A stretch of 64,000 nucleotides of DNA from Limnohabitans sp. Its GTDB lineage: Bacteria; Pseudomonadota; Gammaproteobacteria; Burkholderiales; Burkholderiaceae_C. How positions within the stretch are numbered: position 1 is the first letter of the stretch; every line of letters begins with the position of its first letter. A program made the position numbers and the translations under genes. This document shows, piece by piece, positions 47,117 through 53,682 of this stretch. The notes below the pieces were generated by a model. It was not told the origin of the DNA. It saw only the letters and a program-made list of their open reading frames with translations, and made no database searches. The DNA lies in the NCBI RefSeq assembly GCF_017848645.1, contig NZ_JAFEIF010000005.1, positions 1-64,000 on the forward strand, in the 5' to 3' direction.

Positions 47117-48130
47117 ATGTCCAAAGCAGCCACCCAGGCCCCTGTCAAAGCCTTCGCCAGCCAGGCCGACCTGACCGAAAAGAAGATCACTTTCGAGCAA
47201 CTCAGCGAGCACTGCTGGGCCTACACCGCCGAGGGCGACCCCAACTCGGGCGTGATCATTGGTGACCGTTTCATCATGGTCAGCGACGCCACCGCCACCC
47301 CGGCCATGGCGCAAGACCTGATCAAAAAAATCCGCACCGTCAGCGACCTGCCCATCAAATATGTGCTGCTGACCCATTACCACGCCGTGCGCGTGCTGGG
47401 CGCTTACGCCTACGCCGCCGAAGGCGCGACCGAGATCATCGCCAGCGAAGGCACGCTGGACCTGATCAAGGAGCGTGGTGCGCAAGACATGAAAAGCGAG
47501 ATGGAGCGCTTTCCGCGTCTGTTCCGTGGTGCCGATAGCATCCCGGGCCTCACTTGGCCGACCATGGTGGTCGGCGGCGGTAACCCCACAAAAGGCGAAG
47601 TGCCCGGCAAGCTCAGTATCAACCTGGGCGGCGTGGTGGTGCAAATCTGGCATCCGGGCCCGGGCCACACCCGTGGCGACACCATCGCCTGGGTGGAAGA
47701 AGAAAAAGTGCTGTTCAGCGGAGACTTGGTCGAGTATGAAGCCGGTGTGTACACGGGCGACGCGCAGCTCGAAGAGTGGCCCGCCACGCTCGAAGCCCTG
47801 CGCGCCCTGAATGCCGAGTTCATCGTGCCTGGTCGCGGCGAAGCCATGAAAGGCAACGCCAACGTGAACAAGGCCCTGGACTACACCCAGCGCTGGGTGA
47901 CAACCTTGTTCCAGGCTGGCAAGGAAGCCGTGGCTGCCAAGATGGACCTGAAAGCTGCCATGGCCCACACCCGCAAGAGCATGGACCCGGTGTTTGGCCA
48001 TGTGTTCATTTACGAGCACTGCCTGCCCTTTGACGTGACCCGCGCTTATGACGAAGCCAGCGGCATTAAGAACCCGCGCATCTGGACGGCTGAGCGCGAC
48101 ATGGAAATGTGGAAGGCGCTGCAAAGCTGA
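47117..48130 (+). CDS. MBL-fold metallo-hydrolase with altered metal motif
   Basis: A 337-residue protein with the MBL fold. The normal HxHxDH motif reads T-H87-Y-H89-A-V91-R92, so both site-2 ligands (Asp and His) are replaced. Later ligands seem present: HPGPGHTRGD near residue 178 and LFSGDLVEYEAG with Asp near 204. ATG 47117 follows GGAGAAA, and TAAAAT at 47082-47087 is a likely -10. The group is related to quinoprotein relay and sulfur-type MBL proteins; substrate unknown. A terminator follows at 48151. Confidence 0.85.
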   Translation: MSKAATQAPVKAFASQADLTEKKITFEQLSEHCWAYTAEGDPNSGVIIGDRFIMVSDATATPAMAQDLIKKIRTVSDLPIKYVLLTHYHAVRVLGAYAYAAEGATEIIASEGTLDLIKERGAQDMKSEMERFPRLFRGADSIPGLTWPTMVVGGGNPTKGEVPGKLSINLGGVVVQIWHPGPGHTRGDTIAWVEEEKVLFSGDLVEYEAGVYTGDAQLEEWPATLEALRALNAEFIVPGRGEAMKGNANVNKALDYTQRWVTTLFQAGKEAVAAKMDLKAAMAHTRKSMDPVFGHVFIYEHCLPFDVTRAYDEASGIKNPRIWTAERDMEMWKALQS

Positions 48131-48150
48131 GCGCTGCTGCTGCATCCATC

Positions 48151-48181
48151 AAAAAACCCGCCTTGTCACGGCGGGTTTTTT
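48151..48181. terminator. Bidirectional terminator after the MBL gene
   Basis: AAAAAACCCGCC and GGCGGGTTTTTT pair around TTGTCAC, with runs on both sides; it serves the convergent lipoprotein gene too. Confidence 0.8.
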
Positions 48182-48221
48182 GTGGGCGCTGCCCGGTCAA
48201 TTGGGCTTTGAGTGGCGGTGT

Positions 48222-49073
48222 TCAGGGCCGGTTCAGGTCCAGCAAGTCCCGCTCGTAGGCGCGCAAACGCCGCGCCACCCGCGCGCGTTGCTCGGGCGTG
48301 GCGGTGTTGTGCAGTTGTGCCAAGTTCTCGCAAGCGCGTTGCGACAGGCTTTGCACCACGGCGCGCTGCCCCGCATCGGGCGGCTGCAACCAGCGTTTCC
48401 ACACGCCCCACAACTGCGCTTCGGCCTGCGCCTGCGTCATGTTGCTTTGTGAGATGCGCTGCAGTGTCGACAGCAAATCCTGCTGGCGGCGCTGGCGGTC
48501 GCGCCGGCCCCATTCGGCCGTCCAGGGGGACTGCGCCAATTGCGTCTTGATCAGGGCGGTTTGTGACGCACTCAACTCGCCATAAAACGAGTTGTAGCGA
48601 CCAAGGGCCTTGTCCAAGCGACGCGCCATGCGGGCATCGGCGTCGCCTTGCAGCCACTCTTTTTCCCACTCTTCGTTTTGTTCTTCCCAGTGGCGTGCCA
48701 TGTGGCTGAGTTGGCGCGGCCCCAGCGCCATGGCCACGGGGGCGGCCTGCGCCACGGCCTGGCGCATCAGGGTGTCGAGCCGGGCTTGCACCTCATCGAC
48801 CACACGGCACAGCTGCTCCGGCTGCACGGAGCCTGCGCTCAGATCGGCGGTGCGTTGCAGCAGCGCGGCATAGCCGGGCAGCTCTTCGCGGCGGTGCCAT
48901 TGGTAGAGTTTGTCAATCGCCTCCTTGGCCGCAGGTGTCTGGTTGCCGCTGAACGAGACCGTGCTGTCGAGCCACCAATAAGACAGGGTGGGCAACTGCT
49001 GGTAACCGAGCTTGATGGCGCTGCAAGCCTGCAAAAGCAACAAGGCCGCTATGGCAAGGAGGGGGCGGATCAT
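48222..49073 (-). CDS. DUF6279-like lipoprotein
   Basis: A 283-residue protein starting at ATG 49071-49073 with a lipobox (LLLLQAC) near residue 17. It then reads SAIKLGYQQLPTLSYWWLDS, followed by an almost wholly helical domain with many R/E/Q residues. Such YQQLPxLxYWWLD lipoproteins are annotated as DUF6279 and have no known function. It overlaps the upstream lipoprotein gene by 4 nt, so both are made together. Confidence 0.8.
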   Translation of the reverse strand: MIRPLLAIAALLLLQACSAIKLGYQQLPTLSYWWLDSTVSFSGNQTPAAKEAIDKLYQWHRREELPGYAALLQRTADLSAGSVQPEQLCRVVDEVQARLDTLMRQAVAQAAPVAMALGPRQLSHMARHWEEQNEEWEKEWLQGDADARMARRLDKALGRYNSFYGELSASQTALIKTQLAQSPWTAEWGRRDRQRRQQDLLSTLQRISQSNMTQAQAEAQLWGVWKRWLQPPDAGQRAVVQSLSQRACENLAQLHNTATPEQRARVARRLRAYERDLLDLNRP

Positions 49074-49579
49074 TGCAGGCCTTCGGCTTGCATGGACCAT
49101 CCGACCAGGAAACCCGTAGGGGTGCTGGCGACCATGTTGTTGTCGCGCACCCGCACGGACCAATCCCCCCTGAGCCCACTGAAACCCTGCAAACGGCTGG
49201 CCGGCAGCGCCACGGTGAACAAGCGACCGCTGATCAGACAGCTGCCACCCTGGCTGGCAGTCTGAAGGTCCAGGTCCAAGCCGCTTTGGTTGGGCAAGAC
49301 CAGTTGGGCGCTCAATTCACCCATTTGACGGTGGTCAATGCACAGGCTCACGCTGGCCGCGAGGGGTTGCTCCATCGCGCAGGCGCTGAACTGTCTGGGG
49401 ACCGCCTGGGCCACAGAACTGATGCTGTAGCCGCCGCTCAACCCATCGGCATATTTGAGAGGCAGCGCGCACTGGCTGGCCATGCCCGCAGGCCGCGCCG
49501 CATCAGAGCCGCCACAGCCTGATAGGAACAAACTGCCAGCCAAGGCGGCACACAAAAGCCCAAATCGAAATTGACACAT
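49070..49579 (-). CDS. Hypothetical lipoprotein, possible P-domain-like fold
   Basis: A 169-residue protein with a signal peptide and lipobox LFLSGC (Cys near 22) followed by GGSD, an outer-membrane sorting-compatible +2 residue. The mature part has three further cysteines (near 37, 67 and 80, then SCLIS near 113). The C-terminal RGDWSVRVRDNNMVASTPTG resembles the beta strands of proprotein-convertase P domains, an observation without alignment support. It is divergent from glmU and coupled to the DUF6279 gene. I do not recognise a family. Confidence 0.7.
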   Translation of the reverse strand: MCQFRFGLLCAALAGSLFLSGCGGSDAARPAGMASQCALPLKYADGLSGGYSISSVAQAVPRQFSACAMEQPLAASVSLCIDHRQMGELSAQLVLPNQSGLDLDLQTASQGGSCLISGRLFTVALPASRLQGFSGLRGDWSVRVRDNNMVASTPTGFLVGWSMQAEGLQ

Positions 49580-49689
49580 GGAGGAAATGCCCTTTTTGGC
49601 GAATCATAGGCCCGATGTGGGGCAGCGATAATTTAACCACGCGCGAAGACCGCCCCCAACCTGTGGCCAAACCAGAAAGTGTGCACCCC

Positions 49690-51096
49690 ATGACCACCCC
49701 CCATTTCCCCATCGACGTTGTCATCATGGCCGCCGGCAAAGGCACCCGCATGAAAAGCCGTTTGCCCAAGGTGTTGCAGCGCCTGGCGGGTGTGCCGCTG
49801 GTGCAGCATGTGCTGAACACGGCTGCGCAGCTGAATGCCCGCTCGGCCGTGGTCATCACCGGGCACGGTGCCGACCAGGTGGAGCCCGTGCTGCTGGCCC
49901 CAGGCCAGGCGTTGGCGGTGCAGTGCGTGCGCCAGGAGCCCCAGCTGGGCACCGGCCACGCTGTGCAGCAAGCCGTGCCTGTGCTGGCCGACGATGGCGT
50001 CGTGGTGGTCTTGTCTGGCGACGTGCCCTTGACCCAAGCGGACACCCTGCAAGCGCTGATCGCGCAATGTGGTGGCAACCAGCTGGCGCTGCTGACCCTC
50101 GACATGGCCGACCCGACGGGCTACGGCCGCATCGTGCGACAGGGCCATGTGGTGCAAGCCATCGTCGAACACAAAGACGCCACCGAGGCGCAGCGCCAGA
50201 TCCACGAGGTCTACAGCGGCATCATGGCCGTACCCGCCCGGCAGCTCAAAGGCTGGCTGGGCCGCATTGACAACCACAATGTGCAAGGCGAGTACTACCT
50301 GACCGATGTGGTCAAGCTCGCCGTGGCCGATGGTGTGCCGGTGGTGGCGCACAAAATCAACGACCCGGTGCAGGTGGCCGGCGTGAACAGCCCGGTGCAA
50401 CTGGCCGAGCTGGAGCGGGCACACCAACTGCGCCAAGCCCACCGCTTGATGGAGCAAGGTGTGCGCCTGAAAGATCCTGCCCGCTTTGACTTGCGCGGCC
50501 AACTCGACTGCGCACAAGACGTCGAGATCGACGTGAACTGCATCTTTGAAGGCCGTGTGTCCTTGGGCGAAGGCGTGAAGATCGGTGCGAACTGCGTCAT
50601 CGCCAACTGCACCATCGCGGCGGGCGCGGTCATCCACCCCTTCACTCACATCGACGGCGAAAAACTCGGCGTGAGTGTGGGCGAGGGCGCACTCATCGGC
50701 CCCTTCGCCCGCCTGCGCCCCGGCGCACAATTGGCTGCCGAGGTACACATCGGCAACTTTGTGGAAGTGAAAAACTCCACGATGGCCAAAGGCGCCAAAG
50801 CCAACCACTTGGCTTACCTCGGCGACGCCACGGTCGGTGAGCGGGTGAACTACGGCGCGGGCAGCATCACAGCCAACTACGACGGCGCCAACAAACACCG
50901 CACCGTGATCGAGGCCGATGTGCACATCGGCAGCAACTGCGTGCTGGTGGCTCCGGTCACGATTGGGGCGGGTGGCACGGTGGGTGGCGGATCGACCATC
51001 ACCAAGAGCACCGAGCCAGGCAGCTTGAGCGTGGCGCGGGGCAAGCAAGTGAGCATTGCCAATTGGAAGCGGCCGGAGAAAAAGCCGAAAGCGTAA
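49690..51096 (+). CDS. glmU: Bifunctional GlmU: GlcNAc-1-P uridyltransferase / GlcN-1-P acetyltransferase
   Basis: A 468-residue enzyme making UDP-GlcNAc for peptidoglycan and LPS. The N-terminal uridyltransferase has VVIMAAGKGTRMKSRLPKVL. The C-terminal left-handed beta-helix (hexapeptide repeats from about residue 255) has the acetyltransferase active site region KANHLAYLGDATVG and NYGAGSITANYDG. Start ATG 49690. Together with GlmS at 56550 it covers two of the hexosamine steps. A decayed copy of part of its 3' end lies at 51356-51540. Confidence 0.97.
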   Translation: MTTPHFPIDVVIMAAGKGTRMKSRLPKVLQRLAGVPLVQHVLNTAAQLNARSAVVITGHGADQVEPVLLAPGQALAVQCVRQEPQLGTGHAVQQAVPVLADDGVVVVLSGDVPLTQADTLQALIAQCGGNQLALLTLDMADPTGYGRIVRQGHVVQAIVEHKDATEAQRQIHEVYSGIMAVPARQLKGWLGRIDNHNVQGEYYLTDVVKLAVADGVPVVAHKINDPVQVAGVNSPVQLAELERAHQLRQAHRLMEQGVRLKDPARFDLRGQLDCAQDVEIDVNCIFEGRVSLGEGVKIGANCVIANCTIAAGAVIHPFTHIDGEKLGVSVGEGALIGPFARLRPGAQLAAEVHIGNFVEVKNSTMAKGAKANHLAYLGDATVGERVNYGAGSITANYDGANKHRTVIEADVHIGSNCVLVAPVTIGAGGTVGGGSTITKSTEPGSLSVARGKQVSIANWKRPEKKPKA

Positions 51097-51146
51097 AACC
51101 TAGCGAACAAATCGAAGGCTTCATTCTTTGGTTCTGCATCCAAACC

Positions 51147-51260
51147 ATGCAAGCCCTCACTGCCATTTAAGCCAAGACCCAGTTCGGGCACTTCATTGAT
51201 GTCGCGCAGCGTGAGCCCGTGCGCTTCATGTGTCGCAACAAGGTGGTCGGCGTCAGCTGG
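51147..51260 (+). pseudogene. Degenerate Phd/YefM-like antitoxin
   Basis: From ATG 51147 the reading is MQALTAI, then a TAA stop, then AKTQFGHFIDVAQREPVRFM and NKVVGV. This matches the usual antitoxin start (MQSLTAxxAKTxFGxFLDxAQREPV) with a single stop codon in codon 8 and decay after VVGV. No toxin gene is next to it. By inference this is the remnant of a former toxin-antitoxin module. Confidence 0.65.
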
Positions 51261-51355
51261 AGACCCCCGCGCTTGCAGCGTTGCGCATTGAGTCGGTTCA
51301 CCAGAAGCTGGATGCCTTGGTGAATTTAGAGATCAACAACACCGGTCAAGTTGTC

Positions 51356-51540
51356 AATTTTGCACTTTTTTTAAGGCCAAAAACGCCATGAAAGCCAAAA
51401 GCGCCAAAGCCAACCAATTGGCGTATTTGAGCGACATCGCCGTGGGCGATCGGGAGAGCTGCTGAGTGGGCAGCATCACCGCCAACTACTACTACTGGGC
51501 CAACAAACACCGCACCGTGATTGATGTCGCAGTGCATATC
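51356..51540 (+). pseudogene. Degenerate duplicate of the glmU 3' region
   Basis: The segment aligns along its length with glmU bases 50755-50928: it reads AKANQLAYLSDIAVGDR, stop, then VGSITANYYYWANKHRTVID, versus AKANHLAYLGDATVGERV and GSITANYDGANKHRTVIE in glmU. It contains an in-frame stop, frame shifts and an extra TACTAC repeat. It has no start or promoter and should be non-functional. Confidence 0.8.
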
Positions 51541-51680
51541 ACTACAGCTTGTGTTACAGCTATGTTGGTAGAAAAACCTGGTATTTGGCGAAGTTGTTTA
51601 CCTTGCAGCAGTTTTGCAGGTGGGTATCGGAATTGGTATGTTTGAGGCATCGTGAGATGACCTGCGTTTAAACTGATTTT

Positions 51681-51713
51681 TTGATTTTGAAGATTTTTAC
51701 AATATAATTGTAA
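51681..51713 (+). promoter_or_regulatory. Promoter and overlapping palindrome of the IPTL-CTERM gene
   Basis: TTGATT (51681-51686), a 16-nt spacer and TATAAT (51703-51708) form a promoter. The -10 lies inside the perfect 17-nt palindrome TTACAAT-ATA-ATTGTAA (51697-51713), a probable repressor operator. Confidence 0.6.
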
Positions 51714-51734
51714 TTCGTCAAAAAAGGATTGCAT

Positions 51735-52367
51735 ATGTTTTTTAAGCAAATTCGCAGTATTTCAAGCATTGTTGCTATTTTTGTAATTTCAACTCAAGCA
51801 GGTGCTGCGATTCAATGTGTCAACAGTTCCGGAACCTATGGTTCTGTTACAGTCACCGTACCTTCTGCCAGTGGCTGCACACCAAACGCCGGAACTTTTG
51901 GCGGGATTCCTTACGCGCTTGTCGACTCCGGATCTTGTTCTTTCGGGTTTAGCCCCGCAGCAAGTGCTACGGGTTTCTATTTCGTGGGTGTTGGTCAAAA
52001 CGTCGGTGAAACATTGTCGTTTTCTCTCAACGGTACTGCATACCCCATCACAAGTTCTGAGATCGACCTTGTTTCCACACCGCCTACCACACCGGGTGGC
52101 CTGGCAGAAAGCGGTGGTAACCTCATTGCAACCGGCAGCCCAGGTAACGGAAGGGTTAATTTCTTATCAGCTCCAAGCGGTGGCGTTACGAACCTCACGG
52201 TCACTCAAACAGGTGGTCTAGGCGGCACAGGTATTGCCGTTTGCTTTGATGACGCCCCAGTAGCAGTTTCACCTGCACCCATCCCCACCCTCGGCGAATG
52301 GGCCATGATCTTTATGGCCAGCCTGATGGCAATGTTCGGTATCCGCAGAATGCGCCGCAGCAAATGA
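51735..52367 (+). CDS. IPTL-CTERM sorting-domain surface protein
   Basis: A 210-residue exported protein from ATG 51735 (AGGA upstream). A signal peptide (FFKQIRSISSIVAIFVISTQAGA) is cut near residue 24. The body is rich in S, T, G, P and V, with four cysteines, and no known domain. The C-terminus has the sorting signal IPTLGEWAMIFMASLMAMFG followed by a basic tail RRMRRSK, the tripartite IPTL-CTERM signal. The cognate exosortase H gene follows after a terminator. Codon use is less GC-rich than in the neighbours. It is probably anchored or processed at the cell surface. Confidence 0.9.
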   Translation: MFFKQIRSISSIVAIFVISTQAGAAIQCVNSSGTYGSVTVTVPSASGCTPNAGTFGGIPYALVDSGSCSFGFSPAASATGFYFVGVGQNVGETLSFSLNGTAYPITSSEIDLVSTPPTTPGGLAESGGNLIATGSPGNGRVNFLSAPSGGVTNLTVTQTGGLGGTGIAVCFDDAPVAVSPAPIPTLGEWAMIFMASLMAMFGIRRMRRSK

Positions 52368-52387
52368 TGTTTTGCTGATCCTGATCC

Positions 52388-52415
52388 AAAAAAACCCACT
52401 TCGGTGGGTTTTTTT
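52388..52415 (+). terminator. Terminator after the IPTL-CTERM gene
   Basis: ACCCAC and GTGGGT enclose the stable UUCG loop, flanked by A7 and T7 runs (52388-52415). Confidence 0.85.
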
Positions 52416-52474
52416 GTACCGTGCAGGCCTGATACTGTCCATCCTCATCTAACCACACAGGAAAGTTCTCCCCC

Positions 52475-52975
52475 ATGTGGCGTTTCATTGCCCTTTTTGT
52501 GGTCGTGCTGGCCGTGCTGTTCGGCATCGAAAAGCTCAACCCAGTGCAAGCCGCTGTGATCTACCCTTGGACCAGTTTTCTGGCCTGGTTCAGCGCTGCG
52601 CTGATGACGGTGTTCGACGCTGACGTGATCAGCCATGGCCGCATCATCCAGAGCCAAGCCACGGGCTTTGGGGTGTCCATTGAAGCCGGTTGCAACGGTG
52701 TGGAGGCGGTGATCATTTTGATGGCGGGCATGGTGGCATTTCCTGCCCCGCTCAGGCTCAAGGTCATCGGGGTTTTGATTGGTTTGGTGGCGGTGCAGGG
52801 AGTCAACATCTTGCGGGTGATCAGCTTGTATTACCTGGGCAAATGGGACAAAGAGGTTTTTGACTTCGCGCACCTGTACTTGTGGCAAGCGCTGATCATG
52901 CTGGATGTGCTGCTGGTCTGGTTGCTCTGGATTCGTGCCGTGGCCAAACAGCAAGGAGCCAGCCTTGCCGTATAG
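52475..52975 (+). CDS. xrtH: Exosortase H (IPTLxxWG-CTERM specific transpeptidase)
   Basis: A 166-residue multi-pass membrane protein of the exosortase family. The three catalytic residues are C73 (IEAGCNGVEA), R114 (VNILRVISLYYLG) and H133 (FDFAHLYLWQ). Five hydrophobic segments are seen. It is half the length of EpsH-type exosortases, as typical for XrtH. The predicted role is to cleave IPTL-CTERM proteins before the membrane anchor and transfer them to another carrier. It is followed, with an 11-nt overlap, by its associated membrane protein gene. Confidence 0.9.
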   Translation: MWRFIALFVVVLAVLFGIEKLNPVQAAVIYPWTSFLAWFSAALMTVFDADVISHGRIIQSQATGFGVSIEAGCNGVEAVIILMAGMVAFPAPLRLKVIGVLIGLVAVQGVNILRVISLYYLGKWDKEVFDFAHLYLWQALIMLDVLLVWLLWIRAVAKQQGASLAV

Positions 52976-53600
52976 CCGCCTGTTCGTCTTCATGGTGACC
53001 AGTGTGTTGGCACTGGTGGCGCTGATCATCCCTTGGTATTTCCTGTCGCCCTACTTGGCTGCACCCGTGATTTCGGTGGCGGGGCAGTTGATGGATTATG
53101 GTTTTTTGTGGGTAGAAGGTTATGAGCGCCACGAAACGGTGGGGACCTTGCTCACCACGTTGAACGTGGCGGTGAACCAGAACGGGCGCTTGGTGGTGGG
53201 GCAGCTGAGCCCCGAGGTGAACTACCGCACTTTTGGCTATGGCTTGGTGCTGTTTTGGGCTTTGCTGATCGCGTCGCGCCCCAAGGGCATGTGGCTCAAG
53301 ATGGCGCTGGGCACCTTGATTTTGGTGCCCTCGCAGGTTTTCAGCATGTGTTTCCGGTGGCTGCGCGAGGCCTTGCTGACCAGTGGTGCCGAAGTGGTGC
53401 GCCAAGCTGGGGTGCACCGCTGGGTGCTGGAGATCATTGCCTACTTTGACCAGCTCGGATTTTTAATCATCACCCCCCTCATGCCCATCTTGTTGTGGCT
53501 GCTGCTGGATCGGGCTTTCATCAACAAGCTGTGGATGGAAATGGTGATGGCGGGTGCGGCTGAGGCGGAGGGTCATAAGAAGCCCAAAGGTCCAGACTAA
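52965..53600 (+). CDS. Exosortase H-associated membrane protein
   Basis: A 211-residue protein with about five membrane segments (residues 8-32, 88-103, 106-125, 160-185). TTG 52965 is taken as start because AAGGAG lies 6 nt before it; ATG 52992 is the alternative. The family regularly follows xrtH and is required by context only; its function is unproven. Its start lies inside the xrtH end, so the two genes are translationally coupled. A large IPTM-CTERM protein gene follows. Confidence 0.75.
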   Translation: MPYSRLFVFMVTSVLALVALIIPWYFLSPYLAAPVISVAGQLMDYGFLWVEGYERHETVGTLLTTLNVAVNQNGRLVVGQLSPEVNYRTFGYGLVLFWALLIASRPKGMWLKMALGTLILVPSQVFSMCFRWLREALLTSGAEVVRQAGVHRWVLEIIAYFDQLGFLIITPLMPILLWLLLDRAFINKLWMEMVMAGAAEAEGHKKPKGPD

Positions 53601-53617
53601 AATTCGGTAAATACGCC

Positions 53618-53663
53618 TTTGTTTGGCGATTTAAATTGGTTATAGTGTTAAAAATAACACTAT
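53618..53663 (+). promoter_or_regulatory. Promoter and overlapping palindrome of the large IPTM-CTERM gene
   Basis: A possible TTTGTT (53618-53623), 17 nt, TATAGT (53641-53646). ATAGTGTTA-AAAA-TAACACTAT (53642-53663) is a perfect 9-bp inverted repeat that covers the -10. No similarity to the palindrome at 51697-51713 other than position. Confidence 0.5.
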
Positions 53664-53682
53664 TAATTCAAATCGCATATTT

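Larger units (their letters stand above)
51097..51734. other. Decayed, gene-poor stretch between glmU and the IPTL-CTERM locus
   Basis: About 640 nt without an intact gene. It contains a broken Phd/YefM-like antitoxin (51147-51260), a short open stretch of unclear origin (about 51270-51350), a degenerate copy of glmU sequence (51356-51540), an AT-rich spacer and the promoter of the IPTL-CTERM gene. The base composition drops sharply toward 51730. Confidence 0.7.

Noticed and set aside
51541-51749. Minus-strand ORF of about 85 codons across the IPTL-CTERM promoter
   Set aside because: It overlaps the promoter and the glmU ghost, has no ribosome-binding site and no recognisable family.
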